A DNA stretch of 64,000 nt from Corynebacterium sp. 122RC1 (GTDB lineage: Bacteria; Actinomycetota; Actinomycetes; Mycobacteriales; Mycobacteriaceae), in assembly GCF_024580955.1 (NCBI RefSeq), contig NZ_JANIKD010000001.1:62001-126000 (forward strand), written 5' to 3'. Below the pieces are notes generated by a model, which saw nothing but the letters and a program-made list of their open reading frames with translations, was not told where the DNA came from and searched no databases. Positions 1-8,657 of the stretch are shown one piece after another. The position numbers were made by a program, and so were the translations under genes. Numbering within the stretch: position 1 is the stretch's first letter; each line of letters begins with the position of its first letter.

Positions 1-1230
1 GATGAGCTCCACCTCTACCGAGAGGTCGCGGACTGCGGTGGTGGTGCGACCATCAATACGGAATCCCTCGGTGAGGATCATGTGGCGCACGAGCTTTTTC
101 ATCACCGCGTTGTATGCGGCACGGATTTCCTTGGCGGCTGTGGCCTCGTCGTCGTGGCCCACCTTGTCCAGGAGATCGGCTTCCACTTGTTCCATGTAGG
201 AGTTGGTGGCGTCGTCTCGCTCCTGCTTGGCGGGGATGGTGAGCAGCTCGCCGAGCTTCTTGGAGGCCTTCTTTTCCACGGCTGCGTACACCTTGTCGGT
301 GTATGGCGGGAACAGGGGGAACTCCTGGGTTTCCTTTGCTGCGAGCTTGGCCAGCTCGAGCTGGGCGCGGCAGAGCACCTCGATGTATGGCTTCGCAGCT
401 TCGAGGCCTGCGGCGACCACGGACTCGGTTGGTGCGGGCGCGCCGGAAGCGATGCGCTCCACTACGGACTCCGTTGCACCGGCTTCAACCATCATGATGG
501 CAACGTCTTCCACGGTCTTGTTGCCAACCTGCTTGCTCACGATCCGCCCGGCAACAACCAGCTCGAACAGGGCTTGCTCATGCTGTTCGTGGGTGGGGAA
601 TGCAACCCACTGGCCTTCTGGGTGGGCGTCATCGGCGATGAGGGCAACGCGCACGCCGCCGACGGGGCCGGAGACGGGCAGACCAGAAAGCTGGGTCGCT
701 GCCGACGCACCGTTGATGGCAACAACGTCGTACATATCCTTTGGGTCCATGGACAGTACGGTCACCACCACCTGTACCTCGTTGCGCAGGCCCTTCACAA
801 AGGTGGGGCGCAGCGGGCGGTCGATGAGGCGGCAGGCCAGGATGGCCTCGGTGGAGGGGCGGCCTTCACGGCGGAAGAAGGAGCCTGGGATGCGGCCCGC
901 TGCGTACATGCGTTCTTCCACGTCCACGGTCAGCGGGAAGAAGTCAAAGCCCTCGCGTGGTTGGTTGGAGGCGGTGGTGGTGGCCAGCAGCATGGTGTCA
1001 TCATCCAGGTAGGTGGTCACGCTACCGCCGGCTTGGCGGGCCAACTGGCCGGTTTCAAAACGAATGGTGCGGGTACCAAAGTCACCGTTGTCAATGGTTG
1101 CGGTGGCCTCGGTGGTCCCAAATTCTTCATCCACGAAAGCCTCAAAGGAGTTCTTTGGGCGGAATCCTGCTGGCGTGTTCTTCTTCGCAGATCGGCTACT
1201 CCGGCTGGACCTGCGGTGTTCATTACTCAA
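1..1230 (-). CDS. pnp: Polyribonucleotide nucleotidyltransferase, N-terminal part
   Basis: PNPase degrades RNA 3' to 5' by phosphorolysis and works with RNase E in the cytosol. Only the first 410 codons are present; the gene leaves the window at its left edge. Seen: the first RNase PH-like domain ([14 protein letters not shown], then [14 protein letters not shown]), the helical linker, and the start of the second RNase PH-like domain ([16 protein letters not shown]). I chose a TTG start at 1230 because AGGAG lies 9 nt upstream and the frame continues directly into the conserved FVDEEFG segment; this adds a Ser/Arg/Lys-rich head of about 30 residues. A shorter start cannot be excluded. It lies downstream of rpsO on the same strand, the usual rpsO-pnp order, but a terminator stands between them. 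Confidence 0.95.
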   Translation of the reverse strand, partial: MSNEHRRSSRSSRSAKKNTPAGFRPKNSFEAFVDEEFGTTEATATIDNGDFGTRTIRFETGQLARQAGGSVTTYLDDDTMLLATTTASNQPREGFDFFPLTVDVEERMYAAGRIPGSFFRREGRPSTEAILACRLIDRPLRPTFVKGLRNEVQVVVTVLSMDPKDMYDVVAINGASAATQLSGLPVSGPVGGVRVALIADDAHPEGQWVAFPTHEQHEQALFELVVAGRIVSKQVGNKTVEDVAIMMVEAGATESVVERIASGAPAPTESVVAAGLEAAKPYIEVLCRAQLELAKLAAKETQEFPLFPPYTDKVYAAVEKKASKKLGELLTIPAKQERDDATNSYMEQVEADLLDKVGHDDEATAAKEIRAAYNAVMKKLVRHMILTEGFRIDGRTTTAVRDLSVEVELI

Positions 1231-1267
1231 GGCTGGTGTTCTCCTCTAATTCCTCTTGCCCCAGCGT

Positions 1268-1330
1268 CTCCCACCTTGGGAGCAAACAGCTCACAAAAAA
1301 CTACTCCTGCAGCCTTGAGAAACGTGAGCT
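1268..1330 (-). promoter_or_regulatory. Two stem-loops in the pnp leader
   Basis: Between the rpsO terminator and the pnp start there are two perfect inverted repeats: CTCCCA/TGGGAG (1268-1273 with 1277-1282, 3-nt loop) and AGCTCAC/GTGAGCT (1288-1294 with 1324-1330). In E. coli pnp is autoregulated through a leader hairpin cut by RNase III. That this leader works the same way is inference only. Confidence 0.35.
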
Positions 1331-1430
1331 TGCTGTACGGGGCGGCGATCAAGCAATCATCGGTGTTGCTTTTGCGTTCGCTCATGTGCAAAATCGGTGC
1401 CAATTGGCTCCAAAGGGTGATCCTAGCATG

Positions 1431-1472
1431 AAAAAACCTCCCGTAGCTGAGAAAACAAAGCTTTGGGAGGTT
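1431..1472 (-). terminator. Intrinsic terminator after rpsO
   Basis: An 8-bp stem AACCTCCC/GGGAGGTT (1435-1442 with 1465-1472). Read on the minus strand it is followed by a run of six T (1431-1436), so it should end rpsO transcripts and separate rpsO from pnp. Confidence 0.8.
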
Positions 1473-1495
1473 GTTTTGACGCGGTGCTGCGGCGA

Positions 1496-1765
1496 TTAGC
1501 GACGCAGACCCAGGCGCGCAATGAGGTCACGGTAGCGATCCACATTGTTATCCGCCAGGTACTTCAGCAGGCCACGACGGCGACCAACCAGCAACAGCAG
1601 ACCACGACGAGAGTGGTGATCGTGCTTGTGGAACTTCAGGTGCTCGGTGAGGCTGTTGATGCGGTTCGTGAGAAGCGCAACCTGTGCCTCTGGGGAGCCG
1701 GTGTCCGTCTCGTGCAGGCCGTACTCAGCGAGGATGGCCTTCTTCTGCTCGGCGTTCAATGCCAT
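1496..1765 (-). CDS. rpsO: 30S ribosomal protein S15
   Basis: S15 binds the central domain of 16S rRNA early in 30S assembly. The 89-residue product has the usual length and family text ([37 protein letters not shown]). The frame stays open upstream, but the ATG at 1765 matches the conserved N-terminus and has a strong ribosome binding site, AAGGGAG. That site is itself part of a small inverted repeat (GGGA, three bases, TCCC) directly before the ATG, which could partly hide it; S15 is a known translational autoregulator in other bacteria. A U-rich terminator follows the stop. Confidence 0.97.
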   Translation of the reverse strand: MALNAEQKKAILAEYGLHETDTGSPEAQVALLTNRINSLTEHLKFHKHDHHSRRGLLLLVGRRRGLLKYLADNNVDRYRDLIARLGLRR

Positions 1766-1883
1766 TGGGGATTCTCCCTTATAGTATTTCAGTCCGCATG
1801 TTATCTTGGGGCCGGCGTGAGCCAGCGGTTTCACACTGCTGCGAACCACAGTGAACAAGAAACCTCAAGAACCCTAGCACGCC

Positions 1884-2855
1884 TTATGCTTGCGTATCAA
1901 ACCCACGGGCTACTCGGCCCACGCGCTCCATGAACTCTGTAAGGAAGCGCTGCGTATCCACCGCCACCGCCACGCGGGCATTGGGGTTGGGCGCGCCGAT
2001 CTTTTCCTCGTTACCAATGGTGCGCCCGCGTGTTGCGCCCTCGGTGTCCACTTTGAGGTGCATCGGCAGCAGGCGCACCAGGGTGGGGTCCACTGCCACG
2101 CCGACGGCCAGTGGATCATGCAAGCCACATCCGCCGAGGTGCGGCGCGGTGGTCTCATATGCGCGGATGTAGTAATCGGTGGCATCCGCAAGAAATTCGC
2201 CCGCTTTGGTTCCCAAGGCGCGCCACTGTTGGGTCTCCGCGGTGGTGAGCAGTGTTTGCAAGGTGACGTCGAGGCCAATCATGGTGACGTCGGCACCGTT
2301 TCGCACCATGAAGTCCGCGGCCTCGGGGTCTTGGTTGATGTTCGCCTCTGCCCAAGGGGACACGTTGCCGGGGACAGTGAGCGCGCCGCCCATGAACACG
2401 ATCCGCGCATGTTGCGCGAACTCCGGGCTACGCTGCATGGCGGCGGCGATGTTGGTCATAGCGCCGGTGGGCACGATGATCAGTTCGTCGCCGTAAGTGC
2501 GCACGGATTCGATGAGGAAATCCACCGCGGATTGCGCTTCCACCGCGCGCTGAGCGTCTGGTACCTCGACCTCCCCGATGCCGTTGCGGCCGTGGATGAA
2601 CTCGGAGATTTCCAGCACCTCAAAGTTGTCCTTTGCCAGCGCATGGGGTTCGCCGGCAAACACGGGGACGTCGCTGGCGCCGAAGAGCTCCAAGAGGGCG
2701 AGGTCATTGCGCACTCCGGTTTCCACGAGCACGTTGCCGTAGGTGGCGGTCACGCCGATAAGTTCCAGCTCTGGGGAGCCCAGGGCGTAGGCGAGGGCGA
2801 GGGCGTCGTCGATGCCTGTGTCCAGGTCGAGGATGATTTTGGTGGTGGCTTGCAC
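1884..2855 (-). CDS. Inosine-uridine preferring nucleoside hydrolase
   Basis: Predicted ribonucleoside N-glycosidase (IUNH/Rih family) that splits nucleosides into base and ribose for salvage. Seen: the family calcium and ribose-binding signature near the N-terminus, ILDLDTGIDDALALAYAL (Asp10, 12, 16, 17), a central TGAMTNIAAAM segment, and HDPLAVGVAVDP in the last quarter carrying the final metal-binding Asp. At 323 residues it has normal length. The start is GTG (2855) with GGAG upstream, 12 nt after the ribF stop, so co-transcription with ribF is likely. Which nucleosides it prefers cannot be read from the sequence, so I give no symbol (rihA, rihB or iunH would all be guesses). Confidence 0.88.
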   Translation of the reverse strand: MQATTKIILDLDTGIDDALALAYALGSPELELIGVTATYGNVLVETGVRNDLALLELFGASDVPVFAGEPHALAKDNFEVLEISEFIHGRNGIGEVEVPDAQRAVEAQSAVDFLIESVRTYGDELIIVPTGAMTNIAAAMQRSPEFAQHARIVFMGGALTVPGNVSPWAEANINQDPEAADFMVRNGADVTMIGLDVTLQTLLTTAETQQWRALGTKAGEFLADATDYYIRAYETTAPHLGGCGLHDPLAVGVAVDPTLVRLLPMHLKVDTEGATRGRTIGNEEKIGAPNPNARVAVAVDTQRFLTEFMERVGRVARGFDTQA

Positions 2856-2867
2856 GGTGTGTTGCTC

Positions 2868-3875
2868 CTATTGGTGGTGGGCGGCGCCGCCGCGGTGTGC
2901 TGGGTTGACGCCGAGGACTTCGCAGGTGACGTCGATGTCTTTGCTGATTGCCTGCAAAAGCTCGTCCAGGGAGTCGAATTTCTCCATCCCGCGCACGCGA
3001 TGGACAAACTCCACCTCCACAGTGTGCCCGTAGAGGTCTGCGTGCTGGCCGATGACGTAGCTTTCCACGCTGCGGCGTTCATCGCCGAAGGTTGGGTTGT
3101 GCCCTACCGAAATGGCGGCGGGATAGTTCTGCCCGTGGAGCATGTCGCCGTCGATCGGGGCCTGGGAAATCACCCGGAACCATCCCGCGTACACGCCATC
3201 CTCCGGCAGCGCCTGGGTATCAGGGAAGTACAGGTTTGCGGTGGGGTAGCCAAGCTCACGGCCGCCGCGGCCGGCGCCGCGCACCACCTGACCGCAGATG
3301 GAGAAGTTGCGCCCGAGCGCCCAATTGGCGCGCTCCACGTTGCCTTCCAGCAGGGCCGCGCGGATCATCGAGGAGCTCAACACGGTGCCATCTTCGGCGA
3401 GTAGCTCCAACACCTGCACCTCCACGCCATAACGCTGCCCGAGTTCCCGCAGGGTCTCGGTGGTACCGGCGGCCTTGTGGCCAAAGGTGAAGTTCTCCCC
3501 CACCACCACGGTTTGGGCGTGCAGGGTGTCCATGAGCACCGTGGTGAAAAACTCCTCGGGGCTCAGCCGCGCAAGGTCCGCGGTGAAGTTCAGGGCGAGC
3601 ATGTGGTCAATGCCCAGGCCTACGGCGAAATCTGCGCGCTGGCCCACCGTGCCGAGCATCGGCGGCATGTGTTGTGGGCGCAGCACCGCCAGTGGGTGCG
3701 GGTTGAAGGTGAGTAGCACGCTTGGCACCCCAAGTTCCTTTGCCCTGGTTGTGGCTGCGTGAATGAGTGTGCGGTGCCCGCGGTGTACGCCGTCAAACAC
3801 TCCAATGGTGACTACCGAGGCGCTCAGGTCCTCCGTAATTTCATCAATACCATGCCAAATGTCCACGTCCACCAC
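2868..3875 (-). CDS. ribF: Bifunctional riboflavin kinase/FAD synthetase
   Basis: Converts riboflavin to FMN and FMN to FAD. The N-terminal half is the FAD synthetase nucleotidyltransferase: VVTIGVFDGVHRGH with the HxGH-type motif at residues 31-34, TFNPHPLAVL, and LSSSMIRAAL. The C-terminal half is riboflavin kinase: GRGGRELGYPTANL with the PTAN motif. At 335 residues it matches other bifunctional enzymes. The start is a GTG. Its start codon and that of the divergent truB are only 23 bp apart, so at least one of the two promoters must lie inside the other gene or give a leaderless message. Confidence 0.96.
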   Translation of the reverse strand: MVDVDIWHGIDEITEDLSASVVTIGVFDGVHRGHRTLIHAATTRAKELGVPSVLLTFNPHPLAVLRPQHMPPMLGTVGQRADFAVGLGIDHMLALNFTADLARLSPEEFFTTVLMDTLHAQTVVVGENFTFGHKAAGTTETLRELGQRYGVEVQVLELLAEDGTVLSSSMIRAALLEGNVERANWALGRNFSICGQVVRGAGRGGRELGYPTANLYFPDTQALPEDGVYAGWFRVISQAPIDGDMLHGQNYPAAISVGHNPTFGDERRSVESYVIGQHADLYGHTVEVEFVHRVRGMEKFDSLDELLQAISKDIDVTCEVLGVNPAHRGGAAHHQ

Positions 3876-3898
3876 CCTACGACATACACTATCTACTT

Positions 3899-4795
3899 AT
3901 GAACTCCTCCCCGCTTTCACGCTCTGGCCTCGTTATTGTGGACAAACCCGCCGGGCTGACCAGCCACGACGTAGTAGGCAAACTTCGCCGCATCTTTGGC
4001 ACCAAAAAAGTGGGGCACGCGGGCACGCTCGATCCCATGGCTACCGGGGTGCTGGTGCTGGGCATCGAGCGCGGCACCAAATTCCTGGCGCACCTGGTGA
4101 CCACGGAGAAGTCCTACGCCGCGACCATCCGGCTCGGGGCCGCAACGAGCACTGACGACGCCGAAGGCGAGCTTCTTTCCACGGCGGATGCCTCCGGACT
4201 CACCGATGCAGCAATAGCGGGAGCCGTAGCCCAGCTCACCGGCGACATCATGCAGGTCCCAGCGAGTGTTTCCGCGATCAAACTGGGCGGCAAACGCGCC
4301 CACGAGCTGGTCCGGGAGGGCAAGGAAGTGGCGATTCCCGCGCGCCCCGTAACCGTGCACCGCTTTGACATCCTGGCGCGGCGCACCGCGCAGCCGTGGG
4401 TGGATCTGGACGTGGAGGTGGACTGCTCCTCTGGAACTTACATTCGCTCGCTTGCCAGGGACTTGGGTGCAATGTTGGGCACTGGCGGACACCTCACCGC
4501 GCTGCGCCGCACCAGCGTGGGCGCATTTGGGCTGGACCGCGCCAAGACGCTCGAAGAGCTGCAGGAGGCCCCTGAGCTTTCCATGACCCTCGATGAAGCC
4601 CTCGCCGCGAGCTTCCCCGTGTTGAAGGTAACGCAAGCCGAGGCGGAGGCGCTGGCCATGGGCAAATGGATGGAGCCCAGGGGGCTGCGCGGGGTGCACG
4701 CCGCGGTCACCGAGGAAGGCCTGGCAGTGGCGCTGGTAAAGGAGAAGGGCAAGCGTTTGTCCACCACTTTCGTGGCCCGGCCCAGCACGCTCTAG
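3899..4795 (+). CDS. truB: tRNA pseudouridine(55) synthase
   Basis: Makes pseudouridine 55 in the T-loop of tRNAs. Seen: LVIVDKPAGLTSHDVV, then VGHAGTLDPMATGVL carrying the catalytic Asp45, KSYAATIRLG, and SGTYIRSLARDLG. A C-terminal region (residues ~225-298) fits the PUA-like end typical of actinobacterial TruB. Length 298 is normal. No ribosome binding site precedes the ATG; instead TACACT, a possible -10 box, ends 9 bp before it, which suggests a leaderless transcript (inference). It converges with pptT, from which it is separated by 33 bp holding part of an 18-bp tandem repeat. Confidence 0.96.
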   Translation: MNSSPLSRSGLVIVDKPAGLTSHDVVGKLRRIFGTKKVGHAGTLDPMATGVLVLGIERGTKFLAHLVTTEKSYAATIRLGAATSTDDAEGELLSTADASGLTDAAIAGAVAQLTGDIMQVPASVSAIKLGGKRAHELVREGKEVAIPARPVTVHRFDILARRTAQPWVDLDVEVDCSSGTYIRSLARDLGAMLGTGGHLTALRRTSVGAFGLDRAKTLEELQEAPELSMTLDEALAASFPVLKVTQAEAEALAMGKWMEPRGLRGVHAAVTEEGLAVALVKEKGKRLSTTFVARPSTL

Positions 4796-4804
4796 CGCCC
4801 AAGT

Positions 4805-4840
4805 TCCGAGTTGGAGCACCGCTCCGAGTTAGAGCACTGC
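4805..4840. repeat. 18-bp tandem duplication across the pptT stop
   Basis: Two adjacent 18-bp copies, 4805-4822 and 4823-4840, that differ at two positions. The copy nearer the gene contains the pptT stop TAA; in the outer copy the same triplet is CAA. Eighteen bases is a whole number of codons, so the last residues of the protein and six codons of its 3' flank look duplicated in frame. Confidence 0.8.
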
Positions 4841-5488
4841 GGTGGTGGCCACGATGTAGCCATCGGCCACTTTCCACTTTCCCTCGATGAACGGCACCGG
4901 GGTGGGCCTCACGAGGAGGTAGGACACAAAGGTGCCGTCGTCGCGCAGGTCGATTTCCGCCTGCTCGAAGCCAAGCCAGCGGTGTGTGAGCGGGAACCAC
5001 GCCTTGTATGTGGCTTCCTTGGCACAAAACAGCAGGCGATCCGCGCAGGTAATCCCTTTGTTTTCACGCAGGCGCTCCAACTGGGCCAACTCGGAGACGC
5101 GCGCAATCGAGCCCACTACCCCTTCCGGGAGCGGTTCAGCGCGTTCGGCATCGAGTCCCATGGAGCGCACGAGCAGACTCGGGGCGCAGACGGCGGCGCG
5201 GAAGCCGTCGGTATGGGTGAGTGATCCACTCACTGCGGCGGGCCACAGGGGCATGCCGCGCTCACCGCGCAGGATCGGGCCACCGGCGTCTCGCCCAAGT
5301 TTTGCAAGAGCTTGGTGAGCGCACCAGCGGGCGTCGCCGAATTCGGCCTTGCGTGCGTCGACAGCATGGGAAACGAGCGCTCGCTCCAGAGGATGCAGCC
5401 TGGCGAAGTTCTCCAAGTTGTGTTCCGCGGGCGGCACTTCAAGCTGCGCGAACTGTGCCGCTGGCGGGAACAGTGAGGCGTCAAGCAT
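4829..5488 (-). CDS. pptT: 4'-phosphopantetheinyl transferase (Sfp/PptT type)
   Basis: Moves 4'-phosphopantetheine from CoA to a serine of carrier proteins; in mycolic-acid bacteria the targets include FAS-I and Pks13. Seen in the 219-residue product: SLTHTDGFRAAV, MGLDAERAEPL (metal-binding Asp and Glu) and LLFCAKEATYKAWFP (the KExxxK signature). I chose the ATG at 5488; it overlaps the pptH stop by 8 nt, which points to translational coupling. The frame is open further upstream but that part is out-of-frame pptH sequence. The neighbourhood truB-pptT-pptH is the one I recall from M. tuberculosis; corynebacterial literature also uses the name pptA. Confidence 0.92.
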   Translation of the reverse strand: MLDASLFPPAAQFAQLEVPPAEHNLENFARLHPLERALVSHAVDARKAEFGDARWCAHQALAKLGRDAGGPILRGERGMPLWPAAVSGSLTHTDGFRAAVCAPSLLVRSMGLDAERAEPLPEGVVGSIARVSELAQLERLRENKGITCADRLLFCAKEATYKAWFPLTHRWLGFEQAEIDLRDDGTFVSYLLVRPTPVPFIEGKWKVADGYIVATTAVL

Positions 5489-6284
5489 TGCCCACCTCCA
5501 GGATGGGCACCGGCCACTCGCGCCCTGGGAGGTTGTTGCGCCACTCCCGCGGGTAGCCCAGGGACACCTCATGATGCGCCACGCCGTCAACCACGGTGGT
5601 GCCGGGGATGTGGAGGTGGCCAAAAATCACCTGCTGCGCGTTGTAGCGCTGCGGCCAGGTGCGGGTGTGCCTGGTGCCGCACCACAGCGCGATCTCCGGG
5701 TAGTACATCTGCTGTGTTGGTTCCACCACCAACGGCCAGTGGTTCACCAAAATGGTGGGGCCGCTCACGCGGCTGAGGCGATTCACGGAGTAGGCCAAGC
5801 GGTCCCAGCACCACGCGCGGATGTCCACGAACGGGGCGATGCTGAACTCATCGGTGAGCACGACGCCGCGTTCGTGCGCCGCGCTGATGGCCTGTTCAAC
5901 GGTGGATCCCGGCGGGCGGAAGGAGTAGTCGTACAACGTGAACAGGGGTACCACGGTGACGTCACCGAACACCGGGTATGGGTCTTCCGGGGTGAGAACG
6001 TCTATTCTGCGGCAGCCGTCCACGAGCAATTCGTACTTCTCGCGGCCCTTGTGGGGCTCATCCGCGCTGGCAAAAAGTTCATGGTTGCCGGGCACCCAGA
6101 TCACTTTGGCGAAGCGTTTCCGCAGACGGTTGAGCACCTTGAGGATGACGTCGGTACGCTCCGCAACGTCACCTGCAACGATGAGCCAGTCGGAGGGGTC
6201 GTTCGGGGTGATGTCGTCGATCACTGCGAGGTTGCGCTTGACGGCGGCGTGGAGGTCGGACACTGCCCAAAGGGTTTGCCCCAT
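5481..6284 (-). CDS. pptH: Metallophosphoesterase, probable phosphopantetheinyl hydrolase
   Basis: Calcineurin-like metallophosphoesterase of 267 residues. Seen: all signature blocks in order, AVSDLHAAV, VAGDVAERTDV, WVPGNHELF, ILVNHWPL and FGHLHIPGTT, so the two-metal site looks intact. The ATG at 6284 has the very strong site AAGGAGGC. The gene overlaps pptT by 8 nt. In M. tuberculosis the operon partner of PptT is PptH, a phosphoesterase that removes phosphopantetheine from carrier proteins; the shared position and family make the same role likely here, but specificity is inferred. A tract of 8-bp repeats lies directly upstream of the ribosome binding site and may affect expression. Confidence 0.85.
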   Translation of the reverse strand: MGQTLWAVSDLHAAVKRNLAVIDDITPNDPSDWLIVAGDVAERTDVILKVLNRLRKRFAKVIWVPGNHELFASADEPHKGREKYELLVDGCRRIDVLTPEDPYPVFGDVTVVPLFTLYDYSFRPPGSTVEQAISAAHERGVVLTDEFSIAPFVDIRAWCWDRLAYSVNRLSRVSGPTILVNHWPLVVEPTQQMYYPEIALWCGTRHTRTWPQRYNAQQVIFGHLHIPGTTVVDGVAHHEVSLGYPREWRNNLPGREWPVPILEVGNA

Positions 6285-6304
6285 GGTCTCGCCTCCTTCT
6301 TCGC

Positions 6305-6340
6305 ACAGCCAAACAGCCAAACAGCCAAACAGCCAAACAG
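6305..6340. repeat. 8-bp microsatellite upstream of pptH
   Basis: Four perfect copies of ACAGCCAA plus a half copy (ACAG) in a row. It fills half of the 71-bp gap between the dinF-like stop (6356) and the pptH start (6284), ending 6 bp from the pptH ribosome binding site (6291-6298). Copy-number change would alter the leader or promoter spacing of pptH. Confidence 0.9.
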
Positions 6341-6355
6341 CTCTGTATAGCTTAC

Positions 6356-7696
6356 CTAATCCCCAACGCGAGCCCAGCGCATCGATTGAAAACGCCACAC
6401 CACGGCCGCCAGGCGCAGCAGGAGGAAGGCGACGATTCCCCACCACACTCCTGCCAGTCCGGTGCCGAGGAAGTACGCGAGCCAGACGCCTGGCACGATG
6501 CCGCACACCGCGCTGAGCATGGTTGCGTTGCGGAGGAACACCGCGTCGCCCGCGCCGAGCAGCACACCGTCCAGTGCGAACACCACGCCGCCGATCACGA
6601 TGAGCCCCACGAGCAGCCACCAGGTCTCCCCGATCGCGCCAAGCACCTGCGTGTCCGAGGTAAACCACCGCGGCACGACCTGCGCCCCGGCGGCCAGCGC
6701 ACCAGCGAGTACCAGTGAAAACGCCACGGAATAGCGCGTCACTTTCACACCGAGTGCGCGTGCCAAGGCCACGCTGCCCGACCCCAGCGCGGCACCCACC
6801 AGCGTTTGCGCGGCAATCGCCAAAGAATCCAGCACGAGCGCCAAGAAGTTCCACAGTTGCATGAGCACCTGGTGCCCGCCGAGCGCCTCCGGGCCGATCC
6901 GGCCGGCCACGGCTGCGGCGGAAAGGAAGGAAACCTGAAAACTCAGTGAACGTAGCACCAGGTCACGCCCAAGGATCAACTGCTGTTTCCACACCTTCGG
7001 CTGCGGGCGCCAGCTCCCCTTGTGAAAGCGCGCCAGCGCCGCCACGAACAGGCTGCCGGTAATTATCTCCCCGAGCAGCGTGGCCCACGCGGACCCGATG
7101 AGCCCGTAGCGGTTCACCAGCAGCACCACCGCCACCGCACCTGGCAACACGCCGGCGAGCGTAAATACCAGCGGCAGGGTGGTCTCCTGGATTCCTCGCA
7201 GCCAACCATTGCCCGCCATCGCCGCCAGCACAAACGGAATACCGAAGGCCACCACGCGCAGCCAGCTTGTGGCCTGCGCAGCAACCTCAGAGGCCCCCGC
7301 TCCCGCCAGCAGTCCGGCAAACCAAGGCGCACCCACCCACAGCAGCAGAGTCAGTGCACTGCCGACGAGCCCAGCGAGCCAGGTTGCCTGGAGTCCCTCG
7401 GCCACCGCGGCCTCCGGTTTCCCAGCGCCAAAAAGCCTTGAGGCGCGGGCCGTGGTGCCGTAGGAAAGGAACGTGAGTTGCGTGGTCACCTGCGCGTAGA
7501 TCACGCTGCCGGCGCCGAGCGCGGCTAGCGCTCCTCCGCCTACCCTGCCCACCATGGCGGTGTCCAGCAGCAAGAACAGCGGCGTTGCCGCCAGCACGCC
7601 CAGCGTGGGCAGGCTTAAAGCGAGAATGGTCCACGCAGAAACCTTGCTCGCTGATTCGGGCTGGTTGTTCGGGTGGCTAACCTTTGGTTGCCGCAA
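6356..7696 (-). CDS. dinF: MATE-family efflux transporter (DinF subfamily)
   Basis: Predicted inner-membrane cation-coupled exporter. The product is hydrophobic over its whole length and fits the usual twelve-helix MATE layout; the N-terminal block LSLPTLGVLAATPLFLLLDT and AMVGRVGGGALAALG are typical of the DinF branch. A second half-repeat begins near LVLRSLSFQVSFLSAAAVAGR. The start is uncertain: the frame is open to 7780 inside nrnA, but there is no ATG near the conserved start; I favour TTG at 7696, or TTG at 7705, both close after GAGAGG. Either one overlaps the end of nrnA by 20-30 nt. The substrate is unknown. Confidence 0.88.
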   Translation of the reverse strand: MRQPKVSHPNNQPESASKVSAWTILALSLPTLGVLAATPLFLLLDTAMVGRVGGGALAALGAGSVIYAQVTTQLTFLSYGTTARASRLFGAGKPEAAVAEGLQATWLAGLVGSALTLLLWVGAPWFAGLLAGAGASEVAAQATSWLRVVAFGIPFVLAAMAGNGWLRGIQETTLPLVFTLAGVLPGAVAVVLLVNRYGLIGSAWATLLGEIITGSLFVAALARFHKGSWRPQPKVWKQQLILGRDLVLRSLSFQVSFLSAAAVAGRIGPEALGGHQVLMQLWNFLALVLDSLAIAAQTLVGAALGSGSVALARALGVKVTRYSVAFSLVLAGALAAGAQVVPRWFTSDTQVLGAIGETWWLLVGLIVIGGVVFALDGVLLGAGDAVFLRNATMLSAVCGIVPGVWLAYFLGTGLAGVWWGIVAFLLLRLAAVVWRFQSMRWARVGD

Positions 7697-8657
7697 TGGC
7701 TTCAAACACCTCTCGAGTAATTTCCGCTGGGTTGCCCTGGGTGGTGTATCCGGCAGCGCGCACATGGCCTCCGCCGCCAAGGCTCTTGGCTACCTGCGCC
7801 ACGTTGAGGCTGGATGAGCGCAGGGACACCGTCCAGAAGCCTCGGTGCAACTCCTTGAAAACCACTGCTACCTCGGCGGAGGAGGTGCCCCGGATGGCGT
7901 CGACAATCTTTTCCACCGCGGCGTAGGAGGAGTCCTTGATGATCTCGTAGTGCGCGGTTGCCACCGCAACCGGGATCCCCGCTGCGTGGCCGAGCTCGAG
8001 CTGGGAGACGACGTGGCCGATCATGCGGATCTCATCCACGGTGGAGCCGTCGAACAGTGCTGCGCTGATGGCGGCGATGTCCAGGTCAAACTCTAGGAGG
8101 CGCTGGGCGAGCTGGTGCATCTCGGGCCTGCCCCAGCGAAACCCCGCGGTGTCACTGGCCAAGCCGGCGTAGAGCGCATAAGCGATGTCATGGTCGAGGC
8201 GCACCCCGAGGTACTCAAACCACTGTGCCAGCACGGCAGTGGTGGACTCCGCGGCGGTGTCCACCAAGTTGATGGAGCCGAACAGGGGGTTTGTGGAGTG
8301 GTGATCCACCACGATCACCTCACCCTGGAAGGCTTCGATTGCCTGCTGCAGGCCACCGGTGCGAGAGGGCGAGCCGCAATCCACCACGATCACCAGATCT
8401 GCCTTGGGCAGCGCGGTGGTGCACAGGATCTCCTGGGAACCGGGGATGTGCAGCAGGGATTCCGAAAAGGGTTCCGGCTGCCCCACCAGGCCGATTGCCT
8501 GGTGCCCGAGCTGCCGCAAGGCCGCGACGGTGGCCGCTACGGAGCCGATGGCGTCGGCGTCGGGATTGAAATGCCCCACCACCGCAACGCTACCAGCCGC
8601 CTGTACCGCGGCGCTGGCAGCACCCCAGTCGAGGTGGGAGGCACTAACTTTGGTCAT
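7677..8657 (-). CDS. nrnA: DHH/DHHA1 phosphoesterase, oligoribonuclease NrnA-like
   Basis: Predicted bifunctional nanoRNase and 3'-phosphoadenosine 5'-phosphate phosphatase; actinobacterial relatives also cleave cyclic dinucleotides. Seen: [13 protein letters not shown] (residues ~28-39; most relatives have PDGDAIGS, so Gly is replaced by Ala), [22 protein letters not shown] (the DHH motif) and, near the end, [13 protein letters not shown] of the DHHA1 domain. 326 residues is normal length. The ATG at 8657 overlaps the rbfA stop as ATGA, so it is translationally coupled to rbfA within the infB operon. Confidence 0.92.
   Translation of the reverse strand: MTKVSASHLDWGAASAAVQAAGSVAVVGHFNPDADAIGSVAATVAALRQLGHQAIGLVGQPEPFSESLLHIPGSQEILCTTALPKADLVIVVDCGSPSRTGGLQQAIEAFQGEVIVVDHHSTNPLFGSINLVDTAAESTTAVLAQWFEYLGVRLDHDIAYALYAGLASDTAGFRWGRPEMHQLAQRLLEFDLDIAAISAALFDGSTVDEIRMIGHVVSQLELGHAAGIPVAVATAHYEIIKDSSYAAVEKIVDAIRGTSSAEVAVVFKELHRGFWTVSLRSSSLNVAQVAKSLGGGGHVRAAGYTTQGNPAEITREVFEAIAATKG

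Noticed and set aside
1890..3404. A 504-codon plus-strand frame
   Set aside because: Antisense to the nucleoside hydrolase and ribF, no recognisable protein text.
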